Source: Trypanosoma brucei gambiense DAL972
Taxonomy: Eukaryota > Euglenozoa > Kinetoplastea > Trypanosomatida > Trypanosomatidae
Assembly: GCF_000210295.1 (NCBI RefSeq)
Contig: NC_026734.1
Coordinates: 620,001 to 684,000, forward strand
Direction: 5' to 3'
DNA: 64,000 nucleotides
Part shown: positions 21,817 to 31,710 of the stretch, in pieces
Numbering within the stretch: the stretch's first letter is position 1
Layout of the letters: every line of letters starts with the position of its first letter
The notes under the pieces: generated by a model
Database searches by the model: none
The model's input: the letters and a program-made list of their open reading frames with translations, nothing else
Told to the model about the DNA's origin: nothing
Position numbers and translations under genes: made by a program

Positions 21817-23967
21817 ATGAGTAGTACTGAAAGCAGCGGTGGAGGGTCGAGTAACGCTTCCCCAAGGTCAGATGGTGAAGGCTCCACTTCCATTACTAGA
21901 GTCAGCAGCAGCAGCAGCAGCGATAGCAGTAAAAGCAGCAGCAAAAGTAGTACCAGCAGCAGCGGTAGCAGTAAAAGCAGCAGCGAAGATGAGAGAAAGA
22001 AAAACCCTGGAAAGAAAAAAGGAGTGTCTGTGCAGTCAAGTGACACGACGAGTTATAATATGCAGTCGTCTTCGTTCAAAGTTAGCGGATCTACTGAAAG
22101 AAAAGACAGCCGTAGCACAACAACGAAGTCCCAACTTGGGTCAGAAAGTAAAGCACAAACTAGTTTAGATTCAGAACTAGCGACAACAGAAGATAAATCG
22201 GGGTGCCGTGAGGAGTGGGCGGAGTTGCGCAACATGGTGTCGGATATCCGCTCGCGAATGAAGCAGTGCCACCTGCCACCATTAGATGTGACAGTAATTG
22301 AAAAGTTTATACTCCGAGTAGTGGAGGAGAGCGAAGGGGGTAACAGCTCACCCGCAGTCGTCTCCGCTCCTCAGCGCCTCAGGAATTGCGGGAGGGTTCG
22401 TCCACTGCGATATTCTTTGCCTGGAGGGCCATATGTTAGAAACACACCGAGTCGCATTACTGTGACGAAGTCACTTGGGCGTGTGGTGCAGTTCAGAGCG
22501 CGGTCACGTCACGCCGATCATTATAATTCCGTGTACAATCAGTTGCAGGCCGCTGCTGATGTATGTGTGCCGGGACGCTTAAGCGCAACGGAAGGTGGCG
22601 ATGGTGGTGGTAGTGCCGTTGGTGCGCATGGAGGTAAAATGCCAGGAGGATCTTCTCACGCTCCGTTGGTTTTCGTTGGGTACGATAACGGTAACGGTGA
22701 TAAAGGTGGTGACATTGATATGGACCAGGATATAGACGTGCCAATGTTGTTTACTCCAGGTGTAATGGAGGTTATATGCCTAGACAACATTTTGCGCAGG
22801 CATGAGCAATCCATTCTCATCACGCTGGCTGCCATTAACAAACGGGAATCTGTTATGGAGAGACTTCGTGCCTTCTTGGTTATTGCTGCTAAAGATTTAT
22901 CTATACCTTCAGCGGGTGGATATGACGTGGGGACGGATGGTTGTTCCAATAGTGCAGACGGCAATCCTGCATCCGCTACTGCATCGTCTCTGGTTCTCCA
23001 GCGCTGTGGTGCACCGGTACCCCTTAGGCGTTACATGGATGTTAACGATGCGAGCTGGACTTCATTCCGTGCCAAAGCCAACAAGAAGAAGTGGGGTGTT
23101 CAAAGTTTGAAACAGCGGTGGGGCTCCGGTGCACGACTGCGCGGCGGATATCCGGCCGTGTGGCAGCGCTATTATAAGTTGGGTGTGTTGTGTCTCTTAT
23201 ATCAGCTCCAGCAGGCATCGTTGGAGGTGGTGGAGGGCATTCGTGCATGGCGTGGGACTCTTACCGCCCCGTTTCCATTTGTTACCAAAGGGCACAATTA
23301 TTTGCTTGCCATGGCGCAAAGTATGGCTGAACTCGCCAATGACCCCGTCATGCATTTCCTCTTCCCGCCACCTACCCCGAGGAAGAAGAGGCCTGGGGAA
23401 CCGAAACCAAAGCCTGGCATCAGTTTCAAATTTAGTGATCCCGACCCGGCGAGTTTTGTATTGCCCATGTGCCTACAATATTACCCACTGCTTTCCAATA
23501 TGCCGCATTTACCAGTGTACAAACAACCTCCTAATGCTTTGGTTGGGATTAACACTCCATTCGACTTTGGAGGTGCTGACACCAAAGGAAATGAGGAGGG
23601 TCTGAGAGGAACAATTCCCATGCCATCTTCTTATGTTGGGGCATTGGTGGTGCATCAAGGCCGTATACGCCCTAACAGTAGCAGTGGCGGCAGCGGTTCC
23701 TCTCAGACCCTTTTAGATTTATCGTATGGCCGTCGGTTATTAAAGGCTGAACAGGTTGTACATAGCGAACTGCGTGTACAGTTGCGGTTGATAGAATGGG
23801 AATTGACGTTGTGTGCGAAGGGGTGTTATCCCCTTCTGCTACGCGATGTGGGCCAAACGGAAGTAGTATATTTACGATCAACAAAGCGGCAAGAAGAATG
23901 GTACTTTCACCTGCGTGACAAACTCATTTGTCTTGAGGAGGGAAGTAGTGCCGTAGTGAGAGGTTAG
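21817..23967 (+). CDS. Hypothetical protein with Ser-rich N-terminus
   Basis: 716 residues from ATG 21817. The first 110 or so residues are a Ser/Lys-rich disordered head encoded by AGC/AGT repeats. The remainder looks folded: a helical segment starting EEWAELRNMVSDIRSRM, a Tyr/Arg-rich stretch, an acidic Gly linker (bases about 22590-22740), a helical region around LDNILRRHEQSILITLAAINKR, a central segment rich in Trp, Tyr and Leu (bases 23040-23340) and a Pro-rich stretch (PPPTPRKKRPGEPKPKPG, bases 23368-23421). There is no signal peptide and no clear membrane span. I do not recognise the family. Codon composition and GC match the neighbouring genes, so the frame is real. Confidence 0.82.
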   Translation: MSSTESSGGGSSNASPRSDGEGSTSITRVSSSSSSDSSKSSSKSSTSSSGSSKSSSEDERKKNPGKKKGVSVQSSDTTSYNMQSSSFKVSGSTERKDSRSTTTKSQLGSESKAQTSLDSELATTEDKSGCREEWAELRNMVSDIRSRMKQCHLPPLDVTVIEKFILRVVEESEGGNSSPAVVSAPQRLRNCGRVRPLRYSLPGGPYVRNTPSRITVTKSLGRVVQFRARSRHADHYNSVYNQLQAAADVCVPGRLSATEGGDGGGSAVGAHGGKMPGGSSHAPLVFVGYDNGNGDKGGDIDMDQDIDVPMLFTPGVMEVICLDNILRRHEQSILITLAAINKRESVMERLRAFLVIAAKDLSIPSAGGYDVGTDGCSNSADGNPASATASSLVLQRCGAPVPLRRYMDVNDASWTSFRAKANKKKWGVQSLKQRWGSGARLRGGYPAVWQRYYKLGVLCLLYQLQQASLEVVEGIRAWRGTLTAPFPFVTKGHNYLLAMAQSMAELANDPVMHFLFPPPTPRKKRPGEPKPKPGISFKFSDPDPASFVLPMCLQYYPLLSNMPHLPVYKQPPNALVGINTPFDFGGADTKGNEEGLRGTIPMPSSYVGALVVHQGRIRPNSSSGGSGSSQTLLDLSYGRRLLKAEQVVHSELRVQLRLIEWELTLCAKGCYPLLLRDVGQTEVVYLRSTKRQEEWYFHLRDKLICLEEGSSAVVRG

Positions 23968-24827
23968 AGGGGCTAATTTAATGTTTTAATTATTTTTGTT
24001 ATTTTTACTTTTCGTTACTAGAAGGTACGCGTCCACGTCTCACCCAATTTTTCCCCCTCTCTTTATCCGTGACACGTGCATGTATATATGCTTTTGCCTA
24101 TGCTTGTGCTTATGCTTGTGTGTTTACATGTGTAACCACCGCCCTATATTCTTCTTTGTTCATCCCTGTTGCTCTTTTCATCTCTCTCCCCCATTTGCTT
24201 TACTCCGCTTCCGCTTCCGCTTCCTCTCCTTCATTTTTTATTTTTCCGTATTTGCTTATTATAGCTTTAATTTTAATTTTAATTTTGTTCTTCGTCCTTA
24301 TTTTCATTGGTTTTCATTTTTTTTTTTTCTGTTTTGTGTGCACTTTTTAGTCACATTATTTGCATATACTTTTTAAAGAATTTGCACATGGTCATGAGGT
24401 CTCAGTTGTGTAGACGAGCGGTTAAGGAGAAAAGAAAAGAAAAGAAGAGAAGAGAAAAGGAGATGAGAAGATGAGAGAATAGAGAAGATAAAGTGACGAT
24501 AACAAAGTCACAGAAACAAATAGATGAGTGAATGAGGAGACATGTGTGACGGGAAGGGGGAGAATTTTTTTTCTTTTTTTTTTTTTAAAGAAAAAGTGAA
24601 TGCTTCTGATGTTTATTTAGGAAGAAGAAGAAGGGACGCCGGTACCTACCCGTGTGTTTGTGTGCATGCCGATGCCGCAACTCCCTTTGAGAGAAGAAAA
24701 AAAAGAAGGAAGAGGAAAGTTTATATATATAAATATATGTCTGTGGGAGTGGGAGTGCGTACATAAAAGGGAATGGTAGAAGCACATGAATGAGAGATAA
24801 AGAGAAAAGATCAGAGAGTGTCGGTCA

Positions 24828-24858
<31 letters not shown>

Positions 24859-24939
24859 TTTTTTTTTTTGGATGCAAAACTTTACATTCCCAATATTATG
24901 TTCACAGCTGCCTTCATTTCTTTGCACCTTCTCTACTCC

Positions 24940-25002
24940 GTATAATCTTTTCTCCTCTTCTCTTTTCTTTTCTTTATATATTTTCCCATCCTACTTATGC
25001 AG
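24940..25002 (+). promoter_or_regulatory. Candidate trans-splice signal for the first SMP gene
   Basis: A dense CT/TTTC tract from about 24940 to 24990 is followed by TATGCAG, AG at 25001-25002. The implied 5'UTR of about 405 bases ends in the GT microsatellite. Confidence 0.5.
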
Positions 25003-25358
25003 TGCCCAAGGAAGAACATCTTATGTGAGCATTTCATAGGACAGAAGCGGAATCAACATCAGGTGGGACGCCGCACAACACATTTGTCAAAAACTTGAAC
25101 GTGTGCTCTCCTGAAGGAAGAGAAACATAAAAAAACACCACCACCACCACCAACAACAACAACAACTAAACAGAAAACTAAACTAAAAAAAAAGAATAGG
25201 GGGAAGGGTGTGGTACACTGACAACGCAAACGAAGGACAGATTAGCCTACTGTGAGGGTTGGAACTTTAAAAAAAAAATAATTAAAAAATCCGGAAAGGA
25301 AAAGTCTCAATAATAAAAAAAAAAGAGAGAGAGAACGGGAGAAAAGAGGAGGAAGTCT

Positions 25359-25361
<3 letters not shown>

Positions 25362-25392
<31 letters not shown>
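25362..25392 (+). repeat. GT microsatellite in the 5'UTR of the first SMP gene
   Basis: About 15 GT units end roughly 15 bases before ATG 25407. Its length may vary between strains and could affect translation, because it lies directly ahead of the start codon. Confidence 0.8.
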
Positions 25393-25395
<3 letters not shown>

Positions 25396-25406
25396 TGTGA
25401 GACGTG

Positions 25407-27209
25407 ATGGATACTCTCTTTTATTTTCCTATTGGATGCCTTATTGGCGCTGTTTGTGTAGTTATATGTTACCTCTTTGGCATGGAGTGTCCGGTATTAG
25501 TTGGTTCTACCGTCAAGGGTGCCGCATGCTTTATGGTGCAGAGGCTTACTAACTGTGATGTTTCCCTTTTACGCAGCAGCACATTATTCATACCATCTGA
25601 TAGTTCCTCTTTTTCTTTTGTCCCGAATCATGGGATTGGATCAGCTGCGAGGAGGTCGCTGTATGGCAGGAATGATAATGAGATTAAAAATCCACTGATG
25701 ACACAACGATGCCAGAGTCCTCACTCGGCGGGATCGACTTTATCACCGGAACGGTTAACAGTCATGTGCCAACTGGCCATGTGCCATGAAGATGAGGAGG
25801 ATTATGTTGTGAGGAACTGCCACCTGGTGATGTCGGAATCATTTATGATGTTATACGAAGTGCTTTCTTCACATAGCGTTGGAAACCATGAACGTGCCAT
25901 TACAAATGAACGTTTTATTGGCCGCATACAGATGGACCGAGTGGTGTCCCGGGCGATTTATGTGAGCTCGGCGGATAAGCGCTCCCTTCGCACCGGTGGG
26001 TTGCATGGGCACATGTTGATGCTCACAACTCATTCGGGCGATGACGGTCTCTTCTTTGAGGCTGAAGATGGTGAATGTGGTATAGAGGAGGAGGATCCAT
26101 CATTGGGTGTGACGGTGCGTGGCAGTAAATGGTGGGATGCAAGTAGTAAAACCCTTCATGAGGTAATGTTAGGGAGGAGGAGGAGCAGTGGGTTGGTAGG
26201 TGTCACTAAGAGAGATGAGTCAGTTGAAAAACTTAGCAACTCGGCTAGTCTTCGTGCATCTGTCGGCGGACATGGGGAGAATTCATGCAGTGACCACGTT
26301 GGTGGGGGGAGTCCATGGGATGAAGATAATGGTAGTGAAGAGCCCGACCCCGATGCCAAAGGAACATCACAGATGTATATATTTTTGAAGTTTCGCTACG
26401 CGCGGGAGCAAGAGCGGGTGCACAATCTCCTTGTGGGAATGCACGAAGCGGTGCATTGGTACGAGTACTTGCAGACAATCCCAACACCTAATGCCTTCAA
26501 TGTTTTTCTGTCACGCGTGATATTTCAAAGTCTGCGTAGTACGGCGCTCGCCAACTTTATTCGTGAGAAGATCCAAAAATCATTGGACATCATGGCCGTC
26601 AAAAAGTTCCCGAGAGGGCTTGAAGGTCGGATTCTTCTCGATGACGTTGCCCTAAACTCTGAGGTTCCTGTCATTAGCAATGTAACGGATCCACTTATTT
26701 TGGCGAAGGGTGAAATGATGTTCGACCTCGACATATTGTACCGTGGTGGTGCCTCGCTTCTGTTTCGATCGTGTTTGACGTATCGTGGTGTTCGCATTCC
26801 CCACGTTACACTTTATGTGAAACTCGTGCGGGCAGAGGCGCGGCTGCGAGTGAGCGTTGGTCCGCCACCGAGCAAAGTGTTTTGGGTTGGCTGCCTCGCT
26901 CCACCGGATGTGCAATTGGAGGTGAGTCAAGGCATGGAGAGCGGTCATGGCTTGCTTCATCGCCTCCTCACCTCACTGCCTAATTTGAGCGGTATCGTAA
27001 CGAAACTTCTCAAATTGTACCTCTTGCATGAGATGATGTTGCCACTGATGGATGACTTTCCACTGCCTAATGTTGAGGACACACCTCCCGTTACACCGCG
27101 AGATGATGGCAAGAAGACGTGGAATGTTCCGTTTTGTAGAAGGGAGGCGATGAGGTACATTCAGGAGCATATGAACATACACTGGTTTCAGGAGGCGGGT
27201 GATCATTAG
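25407..27209 (+). CDS. SMP-domain lipid-transfer protein, TEX2/Nvj2-like (copy 1)
   Basis: 600 residues from ATG 25407; the GTG immediately before it is not needed. Residues about 6-25 are a hydrophobic membrane anchor (FPIGCLIGAVCVVICYLFG). A PH-like region (about residues 110-345) is interrupted by an acidic/Ser-rich insert. Residues about 355-555 form an SMP domain, the lipid-carrying module of ER contact-site proteins, with the family pattern of an LxxxxPVISNVTDP strand, MMFDLDILYRGG, and a later VRVSVGPPPSK-type strand. The order anchor, PH-like, SMP matches the TEX2/Nvj2 family, which moves lipids between ER and other membranes. The very similar gene at 28178 follows directly, so this is a tandem duplicate. 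Cellular site and cargo are inferred from the family. Confidence 0.85.
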   Translation: MDTLFYFPIGCLIGAVCVVICYLFGMECPVLVGSTVKGAACFMVQRLTNCDVSLLRSSTLFIPSDSSSFSFVPNHGIGSAARRSLYGRNDNEIKNPLMTQRCQSPHSAGSTLSPERLTVMCQLAMCHEDEEDYVVRNCHLVMSESFMMLYEVLSSHSVGNHERAITNERFIGRIQMDRVVSRAIYVSSADKRSLRTGGLHGHMLMLTTHSGDDGLFFEAEDGECGIEEEDPSLGVTVRGSKWWDASSKTLHEVMLGRRRSSGLVGVTKRDESVEKLSNSASLRASVGGHGENSCSDHVGGGSPWDEDNGSEEPDPDAKGTSQMYIFLKFRYAREQERVHNLLVGMHEAVHWYEYLQTIPTPNAFNVFLSRVIFQSLRSTALANFIREKIQKSLDIMAVKKFPRGLEGRILLDDVALNSEVPVISNVTDPLILAKGEMMFDLDILYRGGASLLFRSCLTYRGVRIPHVTLYVKLVRAEARLRVSVGPPPSKVFWVGCLAPPDVQLEVSQGMESGHGLLHRLLTSLPNLSGIVTKLLKLYLLHEMMLPLMDDFPLPNVEDTPPVTPRDDGKKTWNVPFCRREAMRYIQEHMNIHWFQEAGDH

Positions 27210-27667
27210 GTTTTGGGTTTGCCCATTTTTGTCCATGTGTGTGTGTGTGCACGCATATGTATATATATATAGTGAAGGTCCCTGGACCACCCACTAAACA
27301 GTTTCTTTGATGCGATCTTCTGGCATCCTGCCAAAAATTTCCTGTTTCATCAACGACACTTATCGCTCGTACGTTGTTTGAGTTCTATTCAACTTGGGGG
27401 AGGATTTGAGATGTTTTTTTTTTCTTCTTTTGATTGCATCTGTTTATTGCTTTTCTTTTTCTTCTTTCTTTTTTTTAAAAACCCTTTTCGCGTGGTGTTG
27501 GAGCTTGTGAGCACGCGACACGCTGGAAACGGGGGGAGGGAGATGGGTGGCTCCTCAGGACATTTCGTCGCAAAAAAAAAAAAGGTGTCTGTAGTCATAC
27601 GCTATACTGACAGACGTGCTTGACTAAAGTTAAGGAAGATGAGTTGCTGCGAGAGCATTATCTTATC

Positions 27668-27701
27668 TCTGTATATGCATACAAATATTTGCATATACAG
27701 A
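27668..27701 (+). other. Perfect 12-bp stem-loop
   Basis: The arm tctgtatatgca is exactly complementary to tgcatatacaga across a 10-base spacer. As RNA it would form a stable hairpin in what is probably the 3'UTR of the first SMP gene, or in the region between its poly(A) site and the next acceptor. Confidence 0.8.
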
Positions 27702-27869
27702 TGTAAGTATATTCCTACGTGCAGATTGGTTGTTGATTACACTTGCGTCAGAAAAAAACAACAACAAGCAAACATATCTATTGGAGCTTGTTGTACCTGA
27801 TTTCTGCTTGTCATTATGTTGACCTCAATTTTCTCCTTTTTACAGTTCGCTTCCTTTCGTCTTTTATAT

Positions 27870-27900
<31 letters not shown>

Positions 27901-27904
27901 TTCA

Positions 27905-27999
27905 TGTTATTTATTTAATCTTTTTCATCTTTTTTTTTTTCTCATCTTCTTCTCTCGCATTTCTCATCGTGAAACACCACGTAATTCCCTGCGCCGTAG
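27905..27999 (+). promoter_or_regulatory. Candidate trans-splice signal for the second SMP gene
   Basis: A T/C tract from about 27918 to 27965, then the first AG at 27998-27999. The 5'UTR would be about 178 bases and would remove the upstream in-frame extension. Confidence 0.45.
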
Positions 28000-28177
28000 C
28001 CCTCAGAGCCAAAGTGTAGAAGGAGAGGAGAGACATTTAAACGAAAGGGGTGGTGAAGGCGGAGGCCTCCACCAATCCGCTTCGAGTGCCTGTGCGGACG
28101 CTCACACACGCTGTAACGTTGAGCCAATAGCTTTTGTTGCGTTGCAGGAGGAAAGACGGGCGTATCAGGTTTTGAGT

Positions 28178-29770
28178 ATGTTGAGTTTGCTGCTTCTACT
28201 GCTATGTGGTGTTGCCTGCGGGGCAGTGGCAACTGTCTTTAGCGTGTGGTTCGCTTTCATTAGGTTCGATAACTTCCTTCAGCGCATGTTGGAGCGTAAT
28301 GAGGAAGCTGCTATCCGAGCATTGGAGGATACGCGTACGAGTGTGACGGTGCCGGCATCCAAAGTGGAGGGTATTTGTGAAATGGCATGTTTTGATGGTG
28401 ATGTCGTATGGAAGACGATTCCTGTGCGGGCTGTGCTCTTTGGTTCTACCGTGTCCGTGTATCGATTAGTTACGCGGGAGGTGTCAGATGACCTTAACAA
28501 CACCGTTGTGTGTGGAGATCAGTTGATTGGGAAGATAAATACAGATTCTGTCATCAGTTCTGTGGTAAAGATATCTAAATATCATCGACATGTGAATATA
28601 GCGGAACGGTGTTCGCCAGTGTCGGGCCAATGTCTTCTGCTTCGTCATAAACCAGGCCTTCCTTTGTTTCTTGTAGATCCAGTCGTGCAACTGAAGCAAA
28701 GACTTTGTCGGAAGCAGAGGGAGCAAACCAGCAGGGGGACAGTTCATCATTCACCGCTTCAAGACGATGACGAGGATTTCATCAACGCGAAGGACACGCA
28801 TAGCGACCAAAGGAACAACAGCCAGAGTAATAACTTGTCCAGTTCTGCGCTTGACTCTTCATCTTCTGTGGATGGTAGCGGGGAAGACTATAGTAAGTGG
28901 ACCGCGGTGCTGTTTAAGATGTGTACGAGAAGGGAGTTGGAGCGCTGGTACAATTTGCTCCAGGGTAATTCTCAATCAGAGGAGTGGCGCAATTTCATCA
29001 AACGGTTAACACGCGCCGATGCTCTCAGTCTTGTAGTCGCACGTCTCTACTTTGCTAACACGGACACGAGTAGTCTACAAGATTTGCTCACCCGAAAGAT
29101 CAGACGGAAGCTACGAAGGGTGTCGAGGAGGCTTCCTAATCACATGAAAGGGGAGATTATACTGGACCGCTTGGAGCTTGGTGAAGAGATTCCGCTTCTT
29201 GACTCGGTAAGCGATCCAGTTGTTTCACCCAATGGTGAGATAGAATTTGACTTTTATCTCCTGTATCGCGGCGGCCTCCACTTCAGCCTACGGTTCAGCA
29301 TAACGTATCGCGGCATGCGTGTGCCAGACATTATTTTTAATGTGAAGGTGCTTCAGCTGTCGAACCGTGTGCGGCTCAATGTCGGTCCCCCTCCATCAGC
29401 AAAGATTTGGCTGAGCAGCCCACACACGCCGCATCTACAGCTGGAGTTTACGCAGGAAGTTGCCACAAATGATGGTTTCCTACACACCTTACTGAAGCTC
29501 CTTCCCGATATGAGTGCCATCATGACGACCATCGTGAAGGTGAAATTATTTGAGGATATGCTGCTTCCATCCATGGATGACTTCCCATTGCCGTGCCTAA
29601 GTTACTCTCCATCCTCTTCGGAGGCGAGTGATGATGGTGAAGAGGATGTGGATGCAAAAGTGGAGTACAGTTTCGCATCACCAGCAGAAGAGGAGTCGTC
29701 ACCACTGCCACTCCGCAGCTTTGACGCCGTGAGCATGGGGTCATTGATCGAACGTCGACCACATAGGTGA
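28178..29770 (+). CDS. SMP-domain lipid-transfer protein, TEX2/Nvj2-like (copy 2)
   Basis: 530 residues from ATG 28178. This start was chosen because it begins exactly at the hydrophobic anchor (MLSLLLLLLCGVACGAVATV), it is the next Met after one that lies upstream of the poly-pyrimidine tract, and it matches copy 1 in layout. After the anchor comes a PH-like region split by an acidic/Ser insert (residues about 60-255) and an SMP domain at about 267-475. Shared motifs with copy 1 include DFDLLYRGG-type (here FDFYLLYRGG), SITYRGMRVP, LNVGPPPS and MLLPSMDDFPLP. The C-terminal tail is acidic and Ser-rich, unlike copy 1. Role as for copy 1: probable lipid transfer at an ER contact site. Confidence 0.85.
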   Translation: MLSLLLLLLCGVACGAVATVFSVWFAFIRFDNFLQRMLERNEEAAIRALEDTRTSVTVPASKVEGICEMACFDGDVVWKTIPVRAVLFGSTVSVYRLVTREVSDDLNNTVVCGDQLIGKINTDSVISSVVKISKYHRHVNIAERCSPVSGQCLLLRHKPGLPLFLVDPVVQLKQRLCRKQREQTSRGTVHHSPLQDDDEDFINAKDTHSDQRNNSQSNNLSSSALDSSSSVDGSGEDYSKWTAVLFKMCTRRELERWYNLLQGNSQSEEWRNFIKRLTRADALSLVVARLYFANTDTSSLQDLLTRKIRRKLRRVSRRLPNHMKGEIILDRLELGEEIPLLDSVSDPVVSPNGEIEFDFYLLYRGGLHFSLRFSITYRGMRVPDIIFNVKVLQLSNRVRLNVGPPPSAKIWLSSPHTPHLQLEFTQEVATNDGFLHTLLKLLPDMSAIMTTIVKVKLFEDMLLPSMDDFPLPCLSYSPSSSEASDDGEEDVDAKVEYSFASPAEEESSPLPLRSFDAVSMGSLIERRPHR

Positions 29771-30269
29771 GGAGTGAATGGCATTTCGGCCCCCCCCCCA
29801 AAAAAAAAAAACATGTGCAGTGTGTGACGGTTTTCCTCCTTTTCAATTTGCTTTCCCTGAATATAAACAAGTATTACACATGTATATGTGTTTGCTTGTG
29901 TTATGTGCTGCCCCACAGACGCTTTAACTGAGCCTCGTGTCTTTTATCGTTTTTTTTTTGCGATCTTTTCATCTCCTATTGAGTTATTTCCTGATCGGGA
30001 TTCTGTTTCCCTTTTGTATTGTGTGGACATTTCCCCCCTTTTTTGAAAGGATGCGGCTTAGTGCCGAGGACAACCGCACCAACACACATCATAGGGGTCG
30101 GAAGAATTTGTGACGAAGAAGTGCAGTTAACATATCTCTATCTATACATTTATCTATATATATTGTACGCATATACATATATCTCACCGAAGGGAGAACG
30201 GGAAAGGAGTGGTGGTTGTGTTGGCACCGTAGAGTAACCAACAACCAAACGGGCAAATTGTAAATCCGC
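29771..30269. other. Intergenic spacer with candidate splice signal
   Basis: Short spacer with a C run followed by an A run (29791-29811), T-rich tracts at 29945-29960 and 30008-30044, and AG at 30048-30049 as likely acceptor. TA/TATC repeats lie near 30135-30182. No gene seen. Confidence 0.6.
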
Positions 30270-31136
30270 ATGCCCATCACTGGACCGTCACATTCGCTTC
30301 GGTTTGGACCCGATGATACCGGCAGGGAGGGATACTCTCAAGGGCCATTATTGGGCACATCAACCGGGCAGTCCCGTCTCGATGGGAGCAGCGCATCACT
30401 GAATGCCATTGCTCGATTTCGTTCTTTGGATAGATCTTTTCCCGTTGCGCAAGCTCTACGACAGAGGGTGAGGGGACCAGAACCCGCCGCCCCAACATCC
30501 GCAATTCAGCGCGCCGCCCCTCTCAGTAATGAAAATTCCGGCATTAACCGATCGGGAATCAACAACACCCGCGGCTCGTCGGTGGTTTCACCATATGGCA
30601 TAGGCCCAGCTGCTCTTGTCTACCCAACTCATTCACAAACATCAGCGGTGGAATCCATGTCCCGGTCATCATCGTCATCGTCGTCATCGTCATTGCCTCC
30701 TCGGCAACTAAATGAGTTGTGGCAGATGGTACGAGATCTCAGGGCAGAAAATGCTGTACTGCAGCAGCGAGTTGGTATATTGATGGAGGGCGGTGATGAG
30801 AAATTTGAGGAGACACTGCAGGGCATTCCACTGCATGGGACTGAGCATGAAAAGAATACCACGGGAGTATCTTCAAATAACACCACCACTACCACCAGTG
30901 CCGCACGTCCTAGCAGTGAGAAAGCTGGTGCAGTTTCCGATACTACACTTCTCAGCGAAGGAAGTGGAGGTAAGAATGGACATATGACACCATATCTATT
31001 TGCAGAGAGGGAAGCGATGCTAAAGCGAATACGGCGGTTGGAAGCGGCACTAAAGTTGGAGGCGATGGAACGTGATGCACTGGAACTGCGGTTGAGAGCT
31101 CAGGAACGTGTACTTGCGCGGTTTGTGCAACAATGA
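30270..31136 (+). CDS. Small coiled-coil protein, unrecognised
   Basis: 288 residues from ATG 30270. The first 130 or so residues are polar and disordered, with a Ser run from TCA/TCG codons (bases 30660-30693). Two helical, coiled-coil-like segments follow: one at about residues 146-173 (LNELWQMVRDLRAENAVLQQR) and one at the C-terminus (about residues 245-286, LKRIRRLEAALKLEAMERDALELR in part). A Thr/Ser-rich linker separates them. No signal peptide or membrane span. Family and role unknown; structural or scaffold-type composition. Confidence 0.75.
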   Translation: MPITGPSHSLRFGPDDTGREGYSQGPLLGTSTGQSRLDGSSASLNAIARFRSLDRSFPVAQALRQRVRGPEPAAPTSAIQRAAPLSNENSGINRSGINNTRGSSVVSPYGIGPAALVYPTHSQTSAVESMSRSSSSSSSSSLPPRQLNELWQMVRDLRAENAVLQQRVGILMEGGDEKFEETLQGIPLHGTEHEKNTTGVSSNNTTTTTSAARPSSEKAGAVSDTTLLSEGSGGKNGHMTPYLFAEREAMLKRIRRLEAALKLEAMERDALELRLRAQERVLARFVQQ

Positions 31137-31710
31137 GGTCTCATGGTCTTATCATACTGAAGCTGAGTCGGCGGATATCTGATCATGATTTGTAGGTGTA
31201 CGAGGGGAAAAATGGAGAAGGAAAGGGGGAAGGGGGAGGGAGGGAGGGGAAAGTATAAAAGACGTGTCCATGTGGAAAAAAAAAAGGAAGGGGCTGCTAT
31301 GTTTTTATTCAAAAGCAGATTTAATAAGCGAATGCACATCTTGTTTTGCACTGTTTTTTCTTTTTTTCGCCCGCTACTGGTTGTTCCTGGTGGTCTATAT
31401 ACCGAAACATCCGAGGTTCCACGTGGTATGTACGGGGGTACCATTCGCTTTCTCTGCCCACCCCCACCCCCCTCCCCCCTTGCCCCCGTTCCCTTATCGT
31501 GACTTTGCTACTGTTACCGTCAGTGCTATTATTATTTTTATTATTGTTACTTGTTGTTTCTTTCCACTTCACTAACTGCTAAAAAGGTGTGAGAAGGAGC
31601 GTGCCAGGGAACAGTCATCAGGTGCCACCACTTCTCTGGCTCCTATTTCCCCCCTCCGCGTTCCTCCGTCTATTTTACGGAGTCATATTAGTTGAAAAGG
31701 GTTCAGAAAA
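31137..31710. other. Intergenic spacer with candidate splice signal
   Basis: It contains a GGGA-rich stretch (31200-31253), a C-rich run (31455-31490), T-rich tracts, and a strong pyrimidine tract at 31630-31676 followed by AG at 31681-31682, only 28 bases before the next ATG. No gene seen. Confidence 0.6.

Larger units (their letters stand above)
23968..25406. other. Intergenic spacer, no gene seen
   Basis: AT-rich spacer with purine tracts (24425-24490), a T-to-A switch near 24568-24590, an ATT/TTA run near 24828-24856, a pyrimidine tract and AG near 25001, CCA/CAA repeats near 25138-25167 and a GT microsatellite at about 25362-25392 just before the next ATG. Confidence 0.65.
27210..28177. 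other. Spacer between the two SMP genes
   Basis: 3'UTR of copy 1 and 5'UTR of copy 2. It holds a short TA run near 27256-27270, a perfect 12-bp inverted repeat at 27668-27701, TA repeats near 27870-27896, and a pyrimidine tract at about 27905-27958 with AG at 27998-27999, the likely acceptor for copy 2. A long upstream extension of the copy 2 frame (from 27743) crosses these elements and is not coding. Confidence 0.65.

Noticed and set aside
27743..28177. Upstream extension of the second SMP gene
   Set aside because: It crosses TA repeats and the pyrimidine tract before the likely splice acceptor, and codes Tyr/Ile and Phe strings; the Met at 28178 starts the membrane anchor.
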